Source: Platycnemis pennipes
Lineage: Eukaryota > Arthropoda > Insecta > Odonata > Platycnemididae
NCBI GenBank assembly: GCA_933228895.1
Contig: OW121850.1
Location: 28,467,773-28,531,772 of the forward strand
Direction of reading: 5' to 3'
DNA length: 64,000 bases
Position numbers and translations under genes: made by a program. Shown here in pieces: positions 1-12,475 of this stretch (within the stretch, counting starts at the first letter, position 1; every line of letters starts with the position of its first letter). The notes below the pieces were generated by a model. It did not search any database. It had not been told where the DNA came from and saw only the letters and a list, made by a program, of their open reading frames with translations.

Positions 1-3000
1 TTTGTAGCTATAATTGTCTACATTCTATAGACATTATATATCTCATTATAGACCTCATCTACATTTTGTATCTAATTATAGACCTTCTTTATACCAATAA
101 ATTATTTCTCTTTTATAGGTATATCAAAGCCGACAAGGTAGGCAATAGAGGGAATTTCAAAACAGGATATCAGTCTAATTCATAAGCGTACTTAGAGAGG
201 AATGAAAAAACAATGAATGAGTATTACAGACATGCCTTTGCCTATATAGATGGCATTAAAATTAAACCGATGGCCTTTTGACAACTTTCTTTGTAGTTCA
301 TTCTTCGAGTCGTACTTAGAGCTAGATGCCGTTATGAAAATAAAATTTTATAGATTACTGTTCCTGAATATCGTATAGGCACAAAAGTTCAAACTCCCTC
401 ACTAAAAATAATTACATTTTTTAGCAACACAGCACGCGCATACCTTTCTATTCTGCACGTAGGTCATCAAAAGCTGACACACAGAGGCGCACCTTATTGA
501 CAGAGGAAACCGTTATAGCGTCCCTTTTGAGAAGACATTTCGCATCGCGACGAGGCAAATATTCAGGGCAGCATTTTCATCCAGTTGAAAAAGAATAACG
601 ACATTTTTTTCATCGATAATAACGCCAAAAATTAAAAGCGCACACAGACGGGCGCGAGCGTATTCTTCCCTTTTTTTCCTCCTCAAAAGAAAAATCCTGC
701 TTCGAAATGCCAATACTCTCCGAATGCGATGAAAGGAGGGAGGAGGACTGTAGAGGAGTTCTCACAGTTGCAACCGACGACGCACGCTCTTGAATTGAGG
801 AAAAAAATGCTTCCCCGCTGAATTAAAGCCTGCAGTTCAGCTGTTGTCCCGGAGTGGGAGAGAATGGGGAGACATTAACACGGGAGGGATGGCAAGAGGG
901 AGGGGGGGGGACTGAGACGGCGATGTATTGAGGGGGTGGAGGGATGGAGGGGAGAGGATGTGGGCACGTCCATGTACCGCGTGGAGGCACTGAACCGTGC
1001 ACCTAATGTGCATCAAACGCCGATTCCCCACTCTCCCCAACCCTGCACCTTCTCCCTGTGCACACACACAGCATCCCCATCAACCCACACCCTTCAAATA
1101 ATCCTCCGCTTCGAATCGTGCGTCAGCAAACACGCCCCATCACTCTCCGCGGGCGCCGGCGGCTAGCCCGCACTGCCAAACGATTCCTTTAAACATCGCC
1201 TGGTCCCTTTTACATCGCAGGGCGGAACGCTCTTTGTACCCCCCTCTTCCCCTCTTCTCATCCCACCCCCGCCCCGTAAGCCCTTGGCCAAAGCCCACGT
1301 GAATATGGGGCGACCAATCACGGAATCCCGAGGCCAGGCGGATGCATGCAGCGTGTTTTAGCGTGAGTTGAGCTCCCAACAAAAGCGGTGCATGATGGGA
1401 ATCGTAGGCCTCGTGGGCGAGGTTGGACATGATGAGGTGTCTCTACTATCGGCCGAATCCCAGCGTCTAAGCGCTCTGAATTTCGAATTCAAGACCAAAA
1501 CAAAGTAGGGCCACCCGAACAAAAGTTAAAATATATATATTTAGCCATTTACGATCTTAGTCCAAAAAATGCGTCTAAAAATCATTATATCATTTACTTA
1601 TAATGAAGCACGCTAATTATTTCAACACACATAAGGAAATCATTTGTGATGATAGACTAAACAGCAGCCATGAATGGATATGCAACCGATGGATGAAACG
1701 AAAGGAATTGACCTTCTTGCAAAAAATATTCTAGACGTTCCAAACTAAATATAAAAGCTCTGATCAATATGGCCATTAAGAGGGATATCACTGACATTTT
1801 TCATTTTAAGACTTAAAAATCAACTTAAAGGCTAGGCCTTTTGACCATACGAGATATGGTTAGGAAATCACTATCACTTCTGAGAAAATCCATTAACTTA
1901 CACCCATTTGAAAACAGTGATGTGCGTTAATTGCGATTTTTGATATAATTACTCATTTTGGAAAATAGAAAGATGTAACTGGAATTAAAAAATCATTAGA
2001 TATTCTAGCAATAGATATTTTCTTCTCATACTCAATCTCCTCCTTCCTCCTAAATTTTGCTGATCACATCACGTTCGCTCAGCGTTCGTATAAAACACAG
2101 CAGAGGACAAATACTAGTCTATAAAACTACTTACCGGGTGCAAATCTACGTTTAAATTTTTTCAAAACTAAGGTCAACAAAAGTAAATACTCCATGGTCT
2201 TTAGAAGACATATAAATGTGAGTCACCGATAACAATGACCTCTGCAAATTACAATCTCAAGACAACTTTTGGTTTTTACGAAAAGCTAGTAGCACACTGC
2301 AGAAAACGCTATAGTTTTTGTAAATTCAATTGGGTAAGTACTTGAAAAGTAAAAAAAAAACGATTAGAGGATAAGATAATTGAAGACCCGCATAAATAAA
2401 AGAAGCATAAAAAAATGTTTTGCTGTATTACAGCAAATTCCACTGATATTTCAAAAGTTACGGAGTTACTCTCAACTCTGCTATACAAAATTAACACTAG
2501 GTTAGCAACGATGCAGTTCGCTACACACAAGATTTAACATCCTCAATAAATCGACTGGTGAAGAGAATTATTATCAAAATAATCACTGTTATGCTTTATT
2601 ACTTCCTGAAGAGCAAGTTTTGGAACCCGAGGTTTCCCTAGAAACGCTAGAGAAACGCTGTTATAGTAAGATCTACGGTTGATACCAGGAAGAGAATAAA
2701 TCTTCAAACTATTTGCAGCATTTCAATTTGATCCTACTTTAAGTGTAGGCGTAGGCATTTCGCGTCAATAATACTATCTCCTGTAATGCCAAACTTTGGT
2801 AGAACAATGTGATGAGTGAGCTAAACCATGTAGAACACTGACTCCTCACATGCAATTTCCTCCTCCCTCCCACGAGTAGAACAGGTACCTTCAGGAACAA
2901 AAAGCATCTCAGCATACGTACGGCATAGTTAATTTCCAAGGAGATGCCTATCTCCCCAGAGGCACACGAGAGAGCACGAGCCACTTCCGACTCCAGCGGC

Positions 3001-3754
3001 GTATCGACGAAACAATTTCGCGACTTGCGCCTCGAGAATGACAGGAGTCCCGACCAGCAAAAGGCCCTGATCACGGAGTCGAAATCGGGGGAAAGTCAGT
3101 GCGAAGCATTCTCCCGAGGGCCGCCATGATGTAGTGCCTCCTTGAAACTGTGGGCTCAACTTGTCTCCGTCAGGGGACAGATTGAGGCCTCCCCACAACC
3201 ACCCCATCCCTCACCTCTCTCTCTCTCTCTCCAGAGGCGCCGCAAAAAGGCCCTTATGTACACCTCGAGTTGCCGCTGCCTCCTTATCAGCAGACGGGCC
3301 CAACGAAGGGGGAGCGAAGAGAACTCCCTTATCTCCTAACAAGGCCCTCGTCGAGCGTAGGGTCGCGGGCGAGGCGAAACTTAGATGAAGAAACGCCTCG
3401 CGGCGAAACGAGTCGGGATGGAAAATATAAACTCAAGAAGTTAAGGCCGAGATCTCACTTTCACGGTGTGCAAGCGCACACGACACTCATGCCCAAATAT
3501 TTTGTCAGCAAGAAATAAAATAATAAGAAACAGACCTTAGTATGTTTCACGCAAAATATCGCTAATGACAGCTCGGCATTTCCGACTGGTTCCGATGTTT
3601 TACATTTAATTTTAAAGATAAGACCTGGATTAACACAGAGACACAGACAACCCTTCTACCATTGATATTACAGGATAAACAATGAATCACGAAATCTCTC
3701 GAAACCAATTCCGACTCATTGGCGTGAACTATTCCCAGCGATGGAATGGGGGCG
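1..3754. other. No recognisable gene; AT-rich DNA with two GC/CpG-richer blocks
   Basis: I see no protein family, RNA gene or mobile element here. About 720-1430 is GC-richer, with a G-run near 901-910 and alternating purine- and pyrimidine-rich stretches. About 2940-3420 is also CpG-rich and holds a short (CT)n run at 3215-3230. Open frames in these blocks are short and mutually overlapping on both strands, as expected from base composition. They could be regulatory or hold an unrecognised short exon, but nothing seen supports either. Confidence 0.6.
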
Positions 3755-4215
3755 CTTACTCGGAACCGAATTGCAATTTTGTATACGAAATGGTTAGATG
3801 GAAACGAAAAATGAATTTTAGTGAAAAAATTAATCTTATAACCACAACCATTCGCCCATGAATCAAAAATTAAAATAAGCGAAAAGTGACGCCCACCGAA
3901 TAAGCTGCTTTGATATCATTGACGTCATTTTCCTCCCGTCCTTGACAGCTTTTAGGGGAAGGGAAGGGAGTGGAGGGGGCTCTCGGAATGTCTGCTCGCA
4001 CAGTTCCTGTCGCAACCACTCCGGTTGGCAGTCAGCTGTGCCCCCCCCCCCCTTTGCGATAAGGCGAAGTAACTTCGCGGGCTCAGTTGTGATTGGACGA
4101 CGTCGATGAAGTCAGAGGTTGCACCACGTCCACTTTTCCGAAAGGGTTAAAAACATCAGTTTTTCGCCACTATTAACTCGAGAAATAATTGACGGATCAA
4201 AAAACGGAAAAGTAC
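3755..4215 (+). repeat. Unclassified interspersed repeat, copy 1
   Basis: This ~460-bp block is closely similar, in the same orientation, to 14101-14569. Both begin with AATGGGGGCG followed by TTACTCGGAACCGAA, and both end with a stretch reading AGAAATAATTGA, then GGATCAAAAAAC and an A-rich tail ending in TAC. The block includes a TGACGTCA palindrome and the sequence GGTTAAAAACATCAGTTTTT. A 12-base C-run at 4041-4052 is only five C in the other copy. I see no terminal inverted repeats, target duplication or coding capacity. It may be a SINE or other non-autonomous element, but the class is unknown. Confidence 0.8.
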
Positions 4216-6929
4216 ACCGGATACGGTAGAACTTCAGCACAGTGATACACGGAAAATGTGCATATGCATAAGATTATTCCTTCCATTCAGTCTTAAATTG
4301 CTTGTGGAAAAATATTATTCCCGTTCTACACCGATAGCTCACGAATAAAGATGATATCATAGCTGACACGAAATATGGAATCGTTTCCTAACAAGTAGAC
4401 GGAAAAAGTTTTGTTGGTTAATTTTCTCAACATTTTAGATGGACTCAAAAATAGGTGGTGAGAGAATAACTGACTTTTTAGAGCTGCGGCGAATGTAAAT
4501 GTTTTAATTCCGCATGAAAAAGATGCACGGAGATGTGAATACAATGCTTGACTTTGAGGCCACTCATAAAAAGGAACGCTGGCCTCAAAATGCCACAAGA
4601 GAACAGGAAATAGATAGGCAGAGGTCATCAAGAGATTGAACAACTACGGAGATAAACACGAAAGGAAAAACGTAGAATTTATAATACTGACTACTTGTAA
4701 GGGTCAAGGACGAACTATATGTAATTTTTTTGACAATTATGTGAACTGAAGACCCTTGTAAACTTCGATCGTGACACTTGTAAATTACTCGCAATGGCTA
4801 ATTTGATCGTCAAATCCTCAGAAATAGATCAAGTAGCTTATGTTTTGAAACTTTCTGCCCTCGATATACTATGCTCATCCTTATGATGGAATACCTAACA
4901 CTGAAGGCCTTCTACTCCTTCACTCAAATATCATCTTCATCTCTTCTATCTTTCGAAAATCGTCCAAATTTGCATCATTCTATGGCTTACAAAATATCTC
5001 TCCCCAACTTTGAACGAATTTGAGCCTCACAGCACCAGCATAAAATCAACATTTCCATTCCAAAACCATTTTCGTTGCCTAAAACAATATAACATTAAAC
5101 GGTTTATGTATTACTTGATCCCTAACTTGGAGTCGCTTTTATATCTTCCATTCTAACTGCTTCTTTAAAAACTATATAAATTAATTGATAATCACATAAA
5201 AATATAAAAGAGTACCCATATCTAAATGGAAAATAGAACCTAGCAGCTAAAAGGTTTGAATGAACAACTTAAGTATTTTTTTAAAATACTTGTTGTTTGA
5301 TAACTATACTTACATGGGTGATATATTTTTGTACGAATGTATGCATGTATGTCTTTATGTGTGAGTATATACATAAATACGTGTCTTTTGAGCAATTATA
5401 AATGTGGTAACAACACATTTATTATGCTAATAATAATATAATATATGTGTAAAATTCTGTACAGGGCCATCAATAGCAAAGTATTTAAAACATATTATGA
5501 AATATTATCAACTATTATTGTAAAGATATTAAAATTTATTTTAGACTGCACCACAACAATTTAAACCTGGAATCTGCTGATAAACATCAGCTTAGCAAGA
5601 CCATGATCGATAATATCAATCATAGTGAATAGAAAAAGATAAAAATTACATTATCAATGTTTTCTTCTGACGCACATATTTACCCTTTTATAATAACTAA
5701 TGTTCATACCATATTTATGCGATGAAATGCTCATATCTAATGGTTATTCACGTTTAACTGGACAAAAACTCTCTGATTAACATCCACTCTTCAATTCCTC
5801 TCCTTACTCAAGCCAATCTGTCCATTCTTCATCTTTTACTTTACCTCCCCTTGCCTTACCTTCACCAGAACTTCCTTTGTCTTTAACACACACTCTTTAA
5901 ATACCCTCATAAGGAGCCACAATCTCAAGAGAATTTCTCTCCTCTTTTCATATTACGAGCATTTCCTCGTTTGTCTCTCTTACACACACACACAACTGCC
6001 CTTCTCCATTATTCTCCACTTCTGTATCTCAAAAGGTGCAAATCTAATTTCAACATCTACCTTAACATCTACGTTTCGGCAGCATAAATACCACGCTTTA
6101 CATCACCCTCTTTGCCAATTTTTCTAAAGGAGCGGTAATTACTCAATAAACAGCCTAAAGGAAGAAAAATATTTTTCCGACCAGCTAATCACTCACCGAC
6201 AAGATTTGATTAATGAACATGTGCATGGTGACATTCATCTGGATTTGTAAAAGGTCGAGATTGTAATTATGTGAATCTACGGTTAGTAGAAAAACTGGAA
6301 TGGAAAAGGTTGTCTGACTGCAGATTAAAATTTTTACAGAAGCTTTTGCATAAATTTAAAGCTGAATTATTTTGAGATGACGTTGTATTATATTTAAGAA
6401 TACCCATTTTTAAATTCAATTCAATCAGTAAAGAAAGACTTATAGAAAAAGAAAATGACTGCTAAAGTAAGATTCAAATCATCAATCTCTTTGCAGACAA
6501 TGAGCGAAGTCCTAATCGCATAATGAAAAACTCAAAGAGAACAAATCTTTCTAATTATGGAGTTTAATAGCAAAAATATTACTCAGTTGCAATATTCTGT
6601 AGTACATCCATGTGCTGCACCGATTTATTGTTTAAAATTTACTTTTAAAACTGAAATTTGATCAGAATGCCATTATCTCCAAATAGGAATTAAATGATTA
6701 TGTATACCATTATCCACATTTGTAGTAATAAATCGTTTGGTCACACGTACCAAGTTTATTCATCACTTCCACATATATCTAAATAACTAGTGATGGAAAT
6801 AAAATACATCGGCCGCGTGAGGAACGAATAAGTCCTAAGAAGAAAGGGAAAAGGGTAAACTTGAATAATATGATATATGATAATATTACTGAAAAAGAAG
6901 ATTGCTGAAACTTAAATAATAAGACTGAA
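4216..6929. other. No feature recognised; strongly AT-rich
   Basis: Very AT-rich DNA with short simple-sequence stretches, for example TATG-like runs around 5330-5390 and a short CA run near 5983-5994. No open frame of interest and no recognisable mobile element is visible. Confidence 0.6.
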
Positions 6930-7166
6930 TAACCTAATCGGCCACACCTTGAGATGCAGGATTTTTATCTCAAGACAAAGACAGTCGTCGAGAGAATAGT
7001 GGACAAAAGAATGGCAAAGGAAAGCCTCTAATGAGATAAATAGAGCAAGTAGCGAAGGATGTAAAAGAAGAGAAGTGCACAGTATGTAGCGGTTAGCTGA
7101 GAAAAGGCTCGAGTGATGAGCTGCGTCAAATCAATCATGTGATTCATTAGTTCTATGATGATTTTA
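6930..7166 (+). mobile_element. LINE 3' tail fragment (decayed)
   Basis: Conceptual translation across frame breaks gives pieces such as LIGH, then a KTVVERIV-like stretch and LAEKRLE. These match the C-terminal tail of the non-LTR element better preserved at 53492-54085 and 46160-46610. The fragment ends in sequence resembling the shared family terminus GTCAAATCAATC followed by a TGATGATT-like end. It is 5'-truncated, interrupted by stops and cannot be functional. Family membership is inferred from similarity to the other copies in this window. Confidence 0.65.
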
Positions 7167-8307
7167 CACGTTGGTGGGTGTGAAGCGTGTGTTCCATGAT
7201 GTTATTCACCAACTGCCACCCACCCTCGAGGAGGTGAATCTCCGATAATGTGGACAGGGATGAGTGCTTAGGATAGGTGCAAGTTTCCTTCGAAGTCGGA
7301 GAGGAGAGAAAGGCGATCATGGGGTGAGCGTCGCACGATGCTCGCTGGCATTGATTGGTGGCGATTCTCGTGGTATCCCACGCATTCCCCCTACGCCCTC
7401 CGACCACACCACGTCGCTCCGGACTCCTACGCCTGGGAGCACGCGTCTCGGATAAATTCCCGGGCATTTCTTTCTTTCTCTCTCTCATACATACACAACG
7501 CGAAAGCGTGGAGACTTCGCCGTGAACGAAAAGGTGGCAGAATTGCACATTCATTATCTTCGCACGGTCTCCGCGATACTCGAGAGTTGCACGGAATACG
7601 GATTTCGCGAAATGGAAACGACGATGAGTCGAGACACCACTCGATGACTCCGCGACGATAGTGGGACGCAAGTAATTGAGCTTCTATCGAGCTCAGGCAA
7701 CTGAGGTCATAGCCCCCGTCAACCGAACCGATGGAATAGCAGCACTAAGACCGCGTGTCGTTAATATTCAAGACGATGTTCGAGTTGGGATTCCGACTAT
7801 TAATCATACAGCCGCTGTAGAGCTGACGAACTAACTACGCAACACGGTTAGTTACGCGATTCCTTCACAATTTTTTCCTCCCCTGAATTGGAGTATTGCA
7901 TGATTCTCTTTCACACTCATTAAGGTCACCACCCCACACTTAATTGGCAAACCAATAAGATCAGGAAACTTCGTGGTTAAAAAACTACTTATGTTAGAAG
8001 AGAGGAGAAAAAGTTCTCCTCTTGAAGATATCTTTATCCCTTAAAAACAGGGCACGCTCCGGCCCACAGTTGAGATATTTTCTAATAAATGAGATTTAGT
8101 CTTATGTATAGAGCAAGAATAGCTGAGTAAGAGAGAGATGCAGGTAAAATGAAGGATGACACTATAGTAACGATGCGTTTAAAACTGGGCAGTAGGAGGA
8201 AAGAAATAAGTAACGAAAGCGGATTGACCTAAGATGGGCCTAAAAAGGATGGAAAGGGAGGAGGAGGAACTACCAACATTTTGAGAGGCCCCAGAAACAT
8301 ATGTATT
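7167..8307. other. No recognised gene; CpG-richer block about 7200-7680
   Basis: A 172-codon open frame lies on the minus strand at 7153-7671, with overlapping frames on the plus strand. Its predicted protein has no domain, signal peptide or repeat that I recognise. The block is CpG-rich, which lengthens frames by chance. The remainder to 8307 shows nothing. Confidence 0.5.
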
Positions 8308-8660
8308 CAGTATTTCATTTGGTTGGTTATTTAGGGGAGGCAACCGACAGCTGAGGTCACTTGCGACATATAGGATAGGTGGATAATTGGGTAATGGTAG
8401 GAGTTTTCAGGGAACGGAGGAAGGGTGGAGAGAAACCCGGCGTCGGCATTAGCCTACTGTTAACGAAAGGCGCCAAGGAGACCACGAGTTTACGTCCCAT
8501 CCGTCGGACGGAGTACTGCACTTGAAATGCCCTCCACTTGGCACTCAAGTGGGGACCGGTTTTCCACTGAAAAAATCCGCCACTGCCGGGGATCGAACCT
8601 CGGGATGGGAGGCCAGTGCTCTAGCCACCACACCAACCCGATCCCCTCAGTACTTCATTT
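8308..8660 (-). mobile_element. tRNA-derived SINE with target-site duplication
   Basis: Read on the minus strand, the element starts near 8647 with a tRNA-like head. It has a box A-like GGCTAGAGCACTGG at about 8613-8626 and a box B-like GGTTCGATCC at 8590-8599. An unrelated body runs to about 8321. It is flanked by CAGTATTTCATTT at 8308-8320 and CAGTACTTCATTT at 8648-8660, a 13-bp duplication with one mismatch. That supports retroposition of a ~327-bp unit. The head is not a functional tRNA gene because no cloverleaf continues after box B. Confidence 0.85.
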
Positions 8661-10436
8661 AATATCATATCTTTTACAGTAGCGTGACACAACATTTTTT
8701 TATTTTAATGAAGTAATTCTGAAAAATTGGTCAAAACCTTACGGTACAAATGCACAAAGTGAACAGGCGCCCACATTATCGCGAGAGATACCGAAAAATA
8801 TCGATAGACAGTTGGTGAAATATACGGAACTAGACAGGGAGCTCATTAAAAAAAAACAAGTGTCTAGGAGTACACTCCCAGGAGATGGTACCCACAAAGA
8901 AAAACGTATATTTTAAGAATAATACACGCCGATCATTTGAAGACGGTGAGGGTAGAAATATACCGAAAATCCTCCACAAGATGAGAGATTCGCACTTGGA
9001 ACAGAGGGGGTCGCATTTTACCTCAATTTTTTTCGACAGAGAAAAATGACAGGTCACCGTTTTATTTTCTTTCCGCACGAAACCAAATCCTCACTGTGGT
9101 CATTAAAAACGGAAGAGCAAGGGTTTAGAGAGAGAGAGGAGGTGAGAAGGTGTGCCACGTTTTTTTCCTCAGAGAGAGAATAAGAAAAGGGAATCGGGGT
9201 CGGAAAAGGCGAGAATCCACCCTTCGGAATGATTAAGCAATCCATCTACCGAAGAGAAGGGGGAAGGAGCCAGTGGCAACCAGGAGAAGGCTATTTTTAG
9301 TCAATGGAGACTAATTAAAAGGGAAGAAACACATTACACGGAGCAGTTCCTCCCTCCTATTCTCTTTTCCCTTAATGGTTGCTCCAGACCATCACCCTCC
9401 ACACGCACTCCTGTACCGCCTTCCACTTGCCAACCCTTCCTCGTTTCTCTCCGGCAGATCGATGAAACCTGCAGCCCCCGCAAGGAGCCTTGCTCCTTTC
9501 CCTCGCCGACACCTCAAACCAGACACCTTACCTCCAATACGGAGAGGTACACCCCCCACCGCGGACGAACGGCAGCAAATGCTTCCCCCGGTTATTATTG
9601 ACTGCGGATTTTTTCGCATAGGTTTCAGTCCCTTCCGCTGTCTGAACGTCCGGCGAAGAGTATCTCAGGATTTTGCTCGATCTTCATTAAAGGATTGCAA
9701 ACAACACGCCCGTGTTGTCAATCTGCAAGGGTAAACTGACCCCAGTCTGCTCACTCCACTCCGGCAGAACGAAACACCGTCAAAGCCGCCATGAAAAGGA
9801 GAAGATTGGAGATTCCTACACAGCTGTGCACTTGCTCTAGCTATTATATTAATCATTGATAACCTAGAGAACCGCTTGAAGAAGCCTTGCAAGCACTGTG
9901 AGATTTTGTCTACCATGTCCCATTTCAATTGTATGAAAATACATATTTTGGAGCCTAATAGAATGAATATTTGATGCAATTTGCGGCATTTTGTGGTTGA
10001 CAGATTTTACGTCTGAGGAATAAGGACGGTAGCAGGTAGGAAGATTACGAGATACGTATTTCGTTGGGAACGGAGAAGGTTAGGCAGTGGAAAGCGGAGG
10101 GACAAATCTAAGAAGAGTTAGATACGATACGTAATGAAGCTTCTGAGAGAAATTCGAAGGGATCTAACTGTGAACGAAAAAAGTACTGAAAGGTAATAAA
10201 CCCATGAAAGCAGCAATTGACAATAATGCCTGAGGTAGTGGATAATGAAATAAGGTGAGATTTTCGACAGAATGAGGAAATGTAGAAGACATACATTTAG
10301 GGTTTAAGAGGAAATTAATTTAGGCATATTTAAATAGCGTTGGGAAGGAGCTGGCAGATAAATGAAATACAAAGCACGGGAAGAGTCCATCAAAACGTAC
10401 GTTGATGGGAAGAAGGCCAAAAAAATTGGAGTAGCC
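8661..10436. other. No recognised gene
   Basis: A GC-richer stretch at about 9370-9740 carries a 119-codon plus-strand frame (9375-9734) and a 75-codon frame opposite it. Neither translation resembles a family I know. The rest is AT-rich and featureless to my reading. Confidence 0.5.
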
Positions 10437-10653
10437 TTAAGGCCGCTTTACACGATACAATTTTTTGTGCAATTTCTTGTACAAACGCTTGTATAAACTG
10501 AACGAAATTTTATGTTTAATTAGAACAGGTTATATTTTCCGTTCAGTCATTCAGACATTCGCACAAGCGTCCACCCAATTTGCCACTTTACACGGTACAA
10601 TTTCCTCATACAAGCGTTTGTACAAGAAATTGTACCATATAAAGCGGCCTTTA
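10437..10653. mobile_element. Harbinger-like MITE with TTA target duplication
   Basis: A 211-bp element (10440-10650) begins AGGCCGCTTTACACGATACA and ends with an inverted copy, ATAAAGCGGCCT. The trinucleotide TTA flanks it at 10437-10439 and 10651-10653. Extended inverted similarity continues inward, with ACAAACGCTTGTA-type sequence in both halves. A 3-bp TTA/TAA duplication with such termini is typical of the PIF/Harbinger superfamily, which is the basis for the class call. It has no transposase and would depend on one supplied elsewhere. Confidence 0.82.
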
Positions 10654-12043
10654 CGTTACGTAAATGACTGTGAGAGAAGCCAGAAGTAGTAAAGTAAGAA
10701 CTATGCAATAAAAAAGCATCTAAGTAGAACATGAATGATAATGATAAAAATAATTATAGGCTCAGCACACACAGAAGTGATGGCTTAGACCTTGTACTTG
10801 AATTTACCGTTTGATTTTCGCACACAAATAGAAAATATTTTAATTCACAGTCACAAGGCCAAATTACTGTACATATATCAATCACCCTTTTAGGTACGGC
10901 CATTGAAAAATTAACTCTTTTATTTAAAAAAATAGAGAAAGACGAAAACTTTAACTGAATGGGTCAATTTTCTACCTACGAATGCAAGGAGGGCATAAAA
11001 ATCAGGAAAACCATTAATGCGAGAATTCAAACAAAAACGAATTGCATAGTTCACGCTTCTTCTAAAGGTTACCAAGAAAGCAATACACGAATTTGAATGA
11101 ACTGTAATAAATTGATTCAGTTTGATTGTGCTGGTTATTTTTCGTTCAATAAAGATACTTATTAGAGAGTTTTTTTTTAAATTATATACTAAGTGACGGG
11201 CAAAGCAGTAGATGACCAATTTTATTAAGAATATTAGGAATGGATTTTGGAAATACTATTGCCAGATTTGGTTACCTGTAATCCTTTATATCCAAAATAC
11301 CATTTTATTTTATCACCAAATAGGTCTTAGGCCAACTGTAATGCATTAATTGGGTTTTTAATTACCAGCAAAACGCGCCTGAACGGACCTTAATATGGTG
11401 CATTTGCGATAAACTCTCTTCCCAATAAAATTCGATGAAGGATGTGGTCTAGCACGTATATATTCCGCTGGCTGCCCCTTCAGGCACGTGACCACGTGAT
11501 ATGCATACCTCCCGTTCCCCGCACACCCTAAACTCTCTCGCCTCTGCCGTAAGCTACATTTCATCGCAGGCATGCCATACTTCCCTCATCACCCATTCCG
11601 ACAGAAATTCCAATAAATGTGTTCGCCGGTTGAGAAATAATGCCTCGTTAATGAGGTAGGTTCTCCGTAGACGAAATTTTAAGCCGGAAAATTAGCCGAC
11701 AATGGAACTATTTAAGTAAAATCCTGGGCATCTGAAGCTTGAGTTGAATCCATTAGACATTGAGAGAAATACGTTTCACAAACGTATCATAGCACAGTCA
11801 TATAAATCCATTAGTAGCTAATGTATCAGACTTGAGTCAATTAACGCACATAAAAGGGGTACAAATATCATTCCTAAATACTTCTCTATCCCAATATTCG
11901 TACTGCTATCATTTCGTATTTAATTTGGACCGAATTATAACGGTAGATAGGTAATAGCAAAATTAAGTACTATATTGAAAAAAAATAATAGTTGGAGACT
12001 TATTCCTTATATTCATACATTTGTACTCGACAACTTGAAAATA
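10654..12043. other. No feature recognised
   Basis: AT-rich DNA with only short open frames. No transposon termini, RNA gene or conserved protein motif is seen. Confidence 0.55.
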
Positions 12044-12475
12044 TTAACGAGAATCATCTATAGAAGAATAGAACGAAAAGCTGAGTAGTTCCTGGATGAG
12101 GACCAATTCGGGTTCAGAAGAAACAAGGGCACAAGAGAAGCGATTTTGGCCCTCGGGCCACTTATAAAGAAGGGAATAGAAAATAATCTACTGACGTTTG
12201 TTGCATCTGTAGATTTGGTGACGGCATTTGACAACGTGGATTGGAACTTGATGCTAAAGGTTCTGAAATAAATTGGAGTACAATACAATGTTCGAAGAGT
12301 TATCCACAGCTTGATTAAAAACCAGGTGGCCATAATCAAATCATAACCCAGCAGTACAGAAGCAAGCATAAAGAAAGGAGTGAGGCAAAGCTGTGCACTG
12401 TCTTCCGTATTATTAAATGTCTACATCGAGAAAGCCATCAAAGAAGTCAAAGAAAAGTCTAAAATTTCATTTTAA
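12044..12475 (+). pseudogene. LINE reverse-transcriptase fragment
   Basis: One continuous frame from 12044, interrupted by three stop codons but no frameshift, translates to the middle of a non-LTR retrotransposon reverse transcriptase. Visible blocks in order are QFGFRRNKGTREA, then VDLVTAFDNVDW (palm motif A, with the conserved AFD), then KKGVRQSCALSSVLLNVYIE (motif B; usual form GVRQGCALSP). The catalytic YADD region is missing, as are the endonuclease and both ends. Intact relatives have an ORF of roughly a thousand residues, so this is a small dead relic. It probably belongs to the same LINE family as the tails elsewhere in the window, but the pieces do not overlap, so that is inference. 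Confidence 0.85.

Noticed and set aside
3370..3420. Hammerhead-like GCGGCGAAACGAGTCGGG
   Set aside because: GAAA and a TC follow a possible GCC/GGC stem, but the CUGANGA core is not in place (TAGATGA with six extra bases) and no PLE sequence is nearby.
8590..8626. tRNA gene on the minus strand
   Set aside because: Box A and box B are present, but the acceptor and T stems do not close. A SINE body and target duplication show it is a retroposon head. The same applies at 19916, 22472 and 47165.
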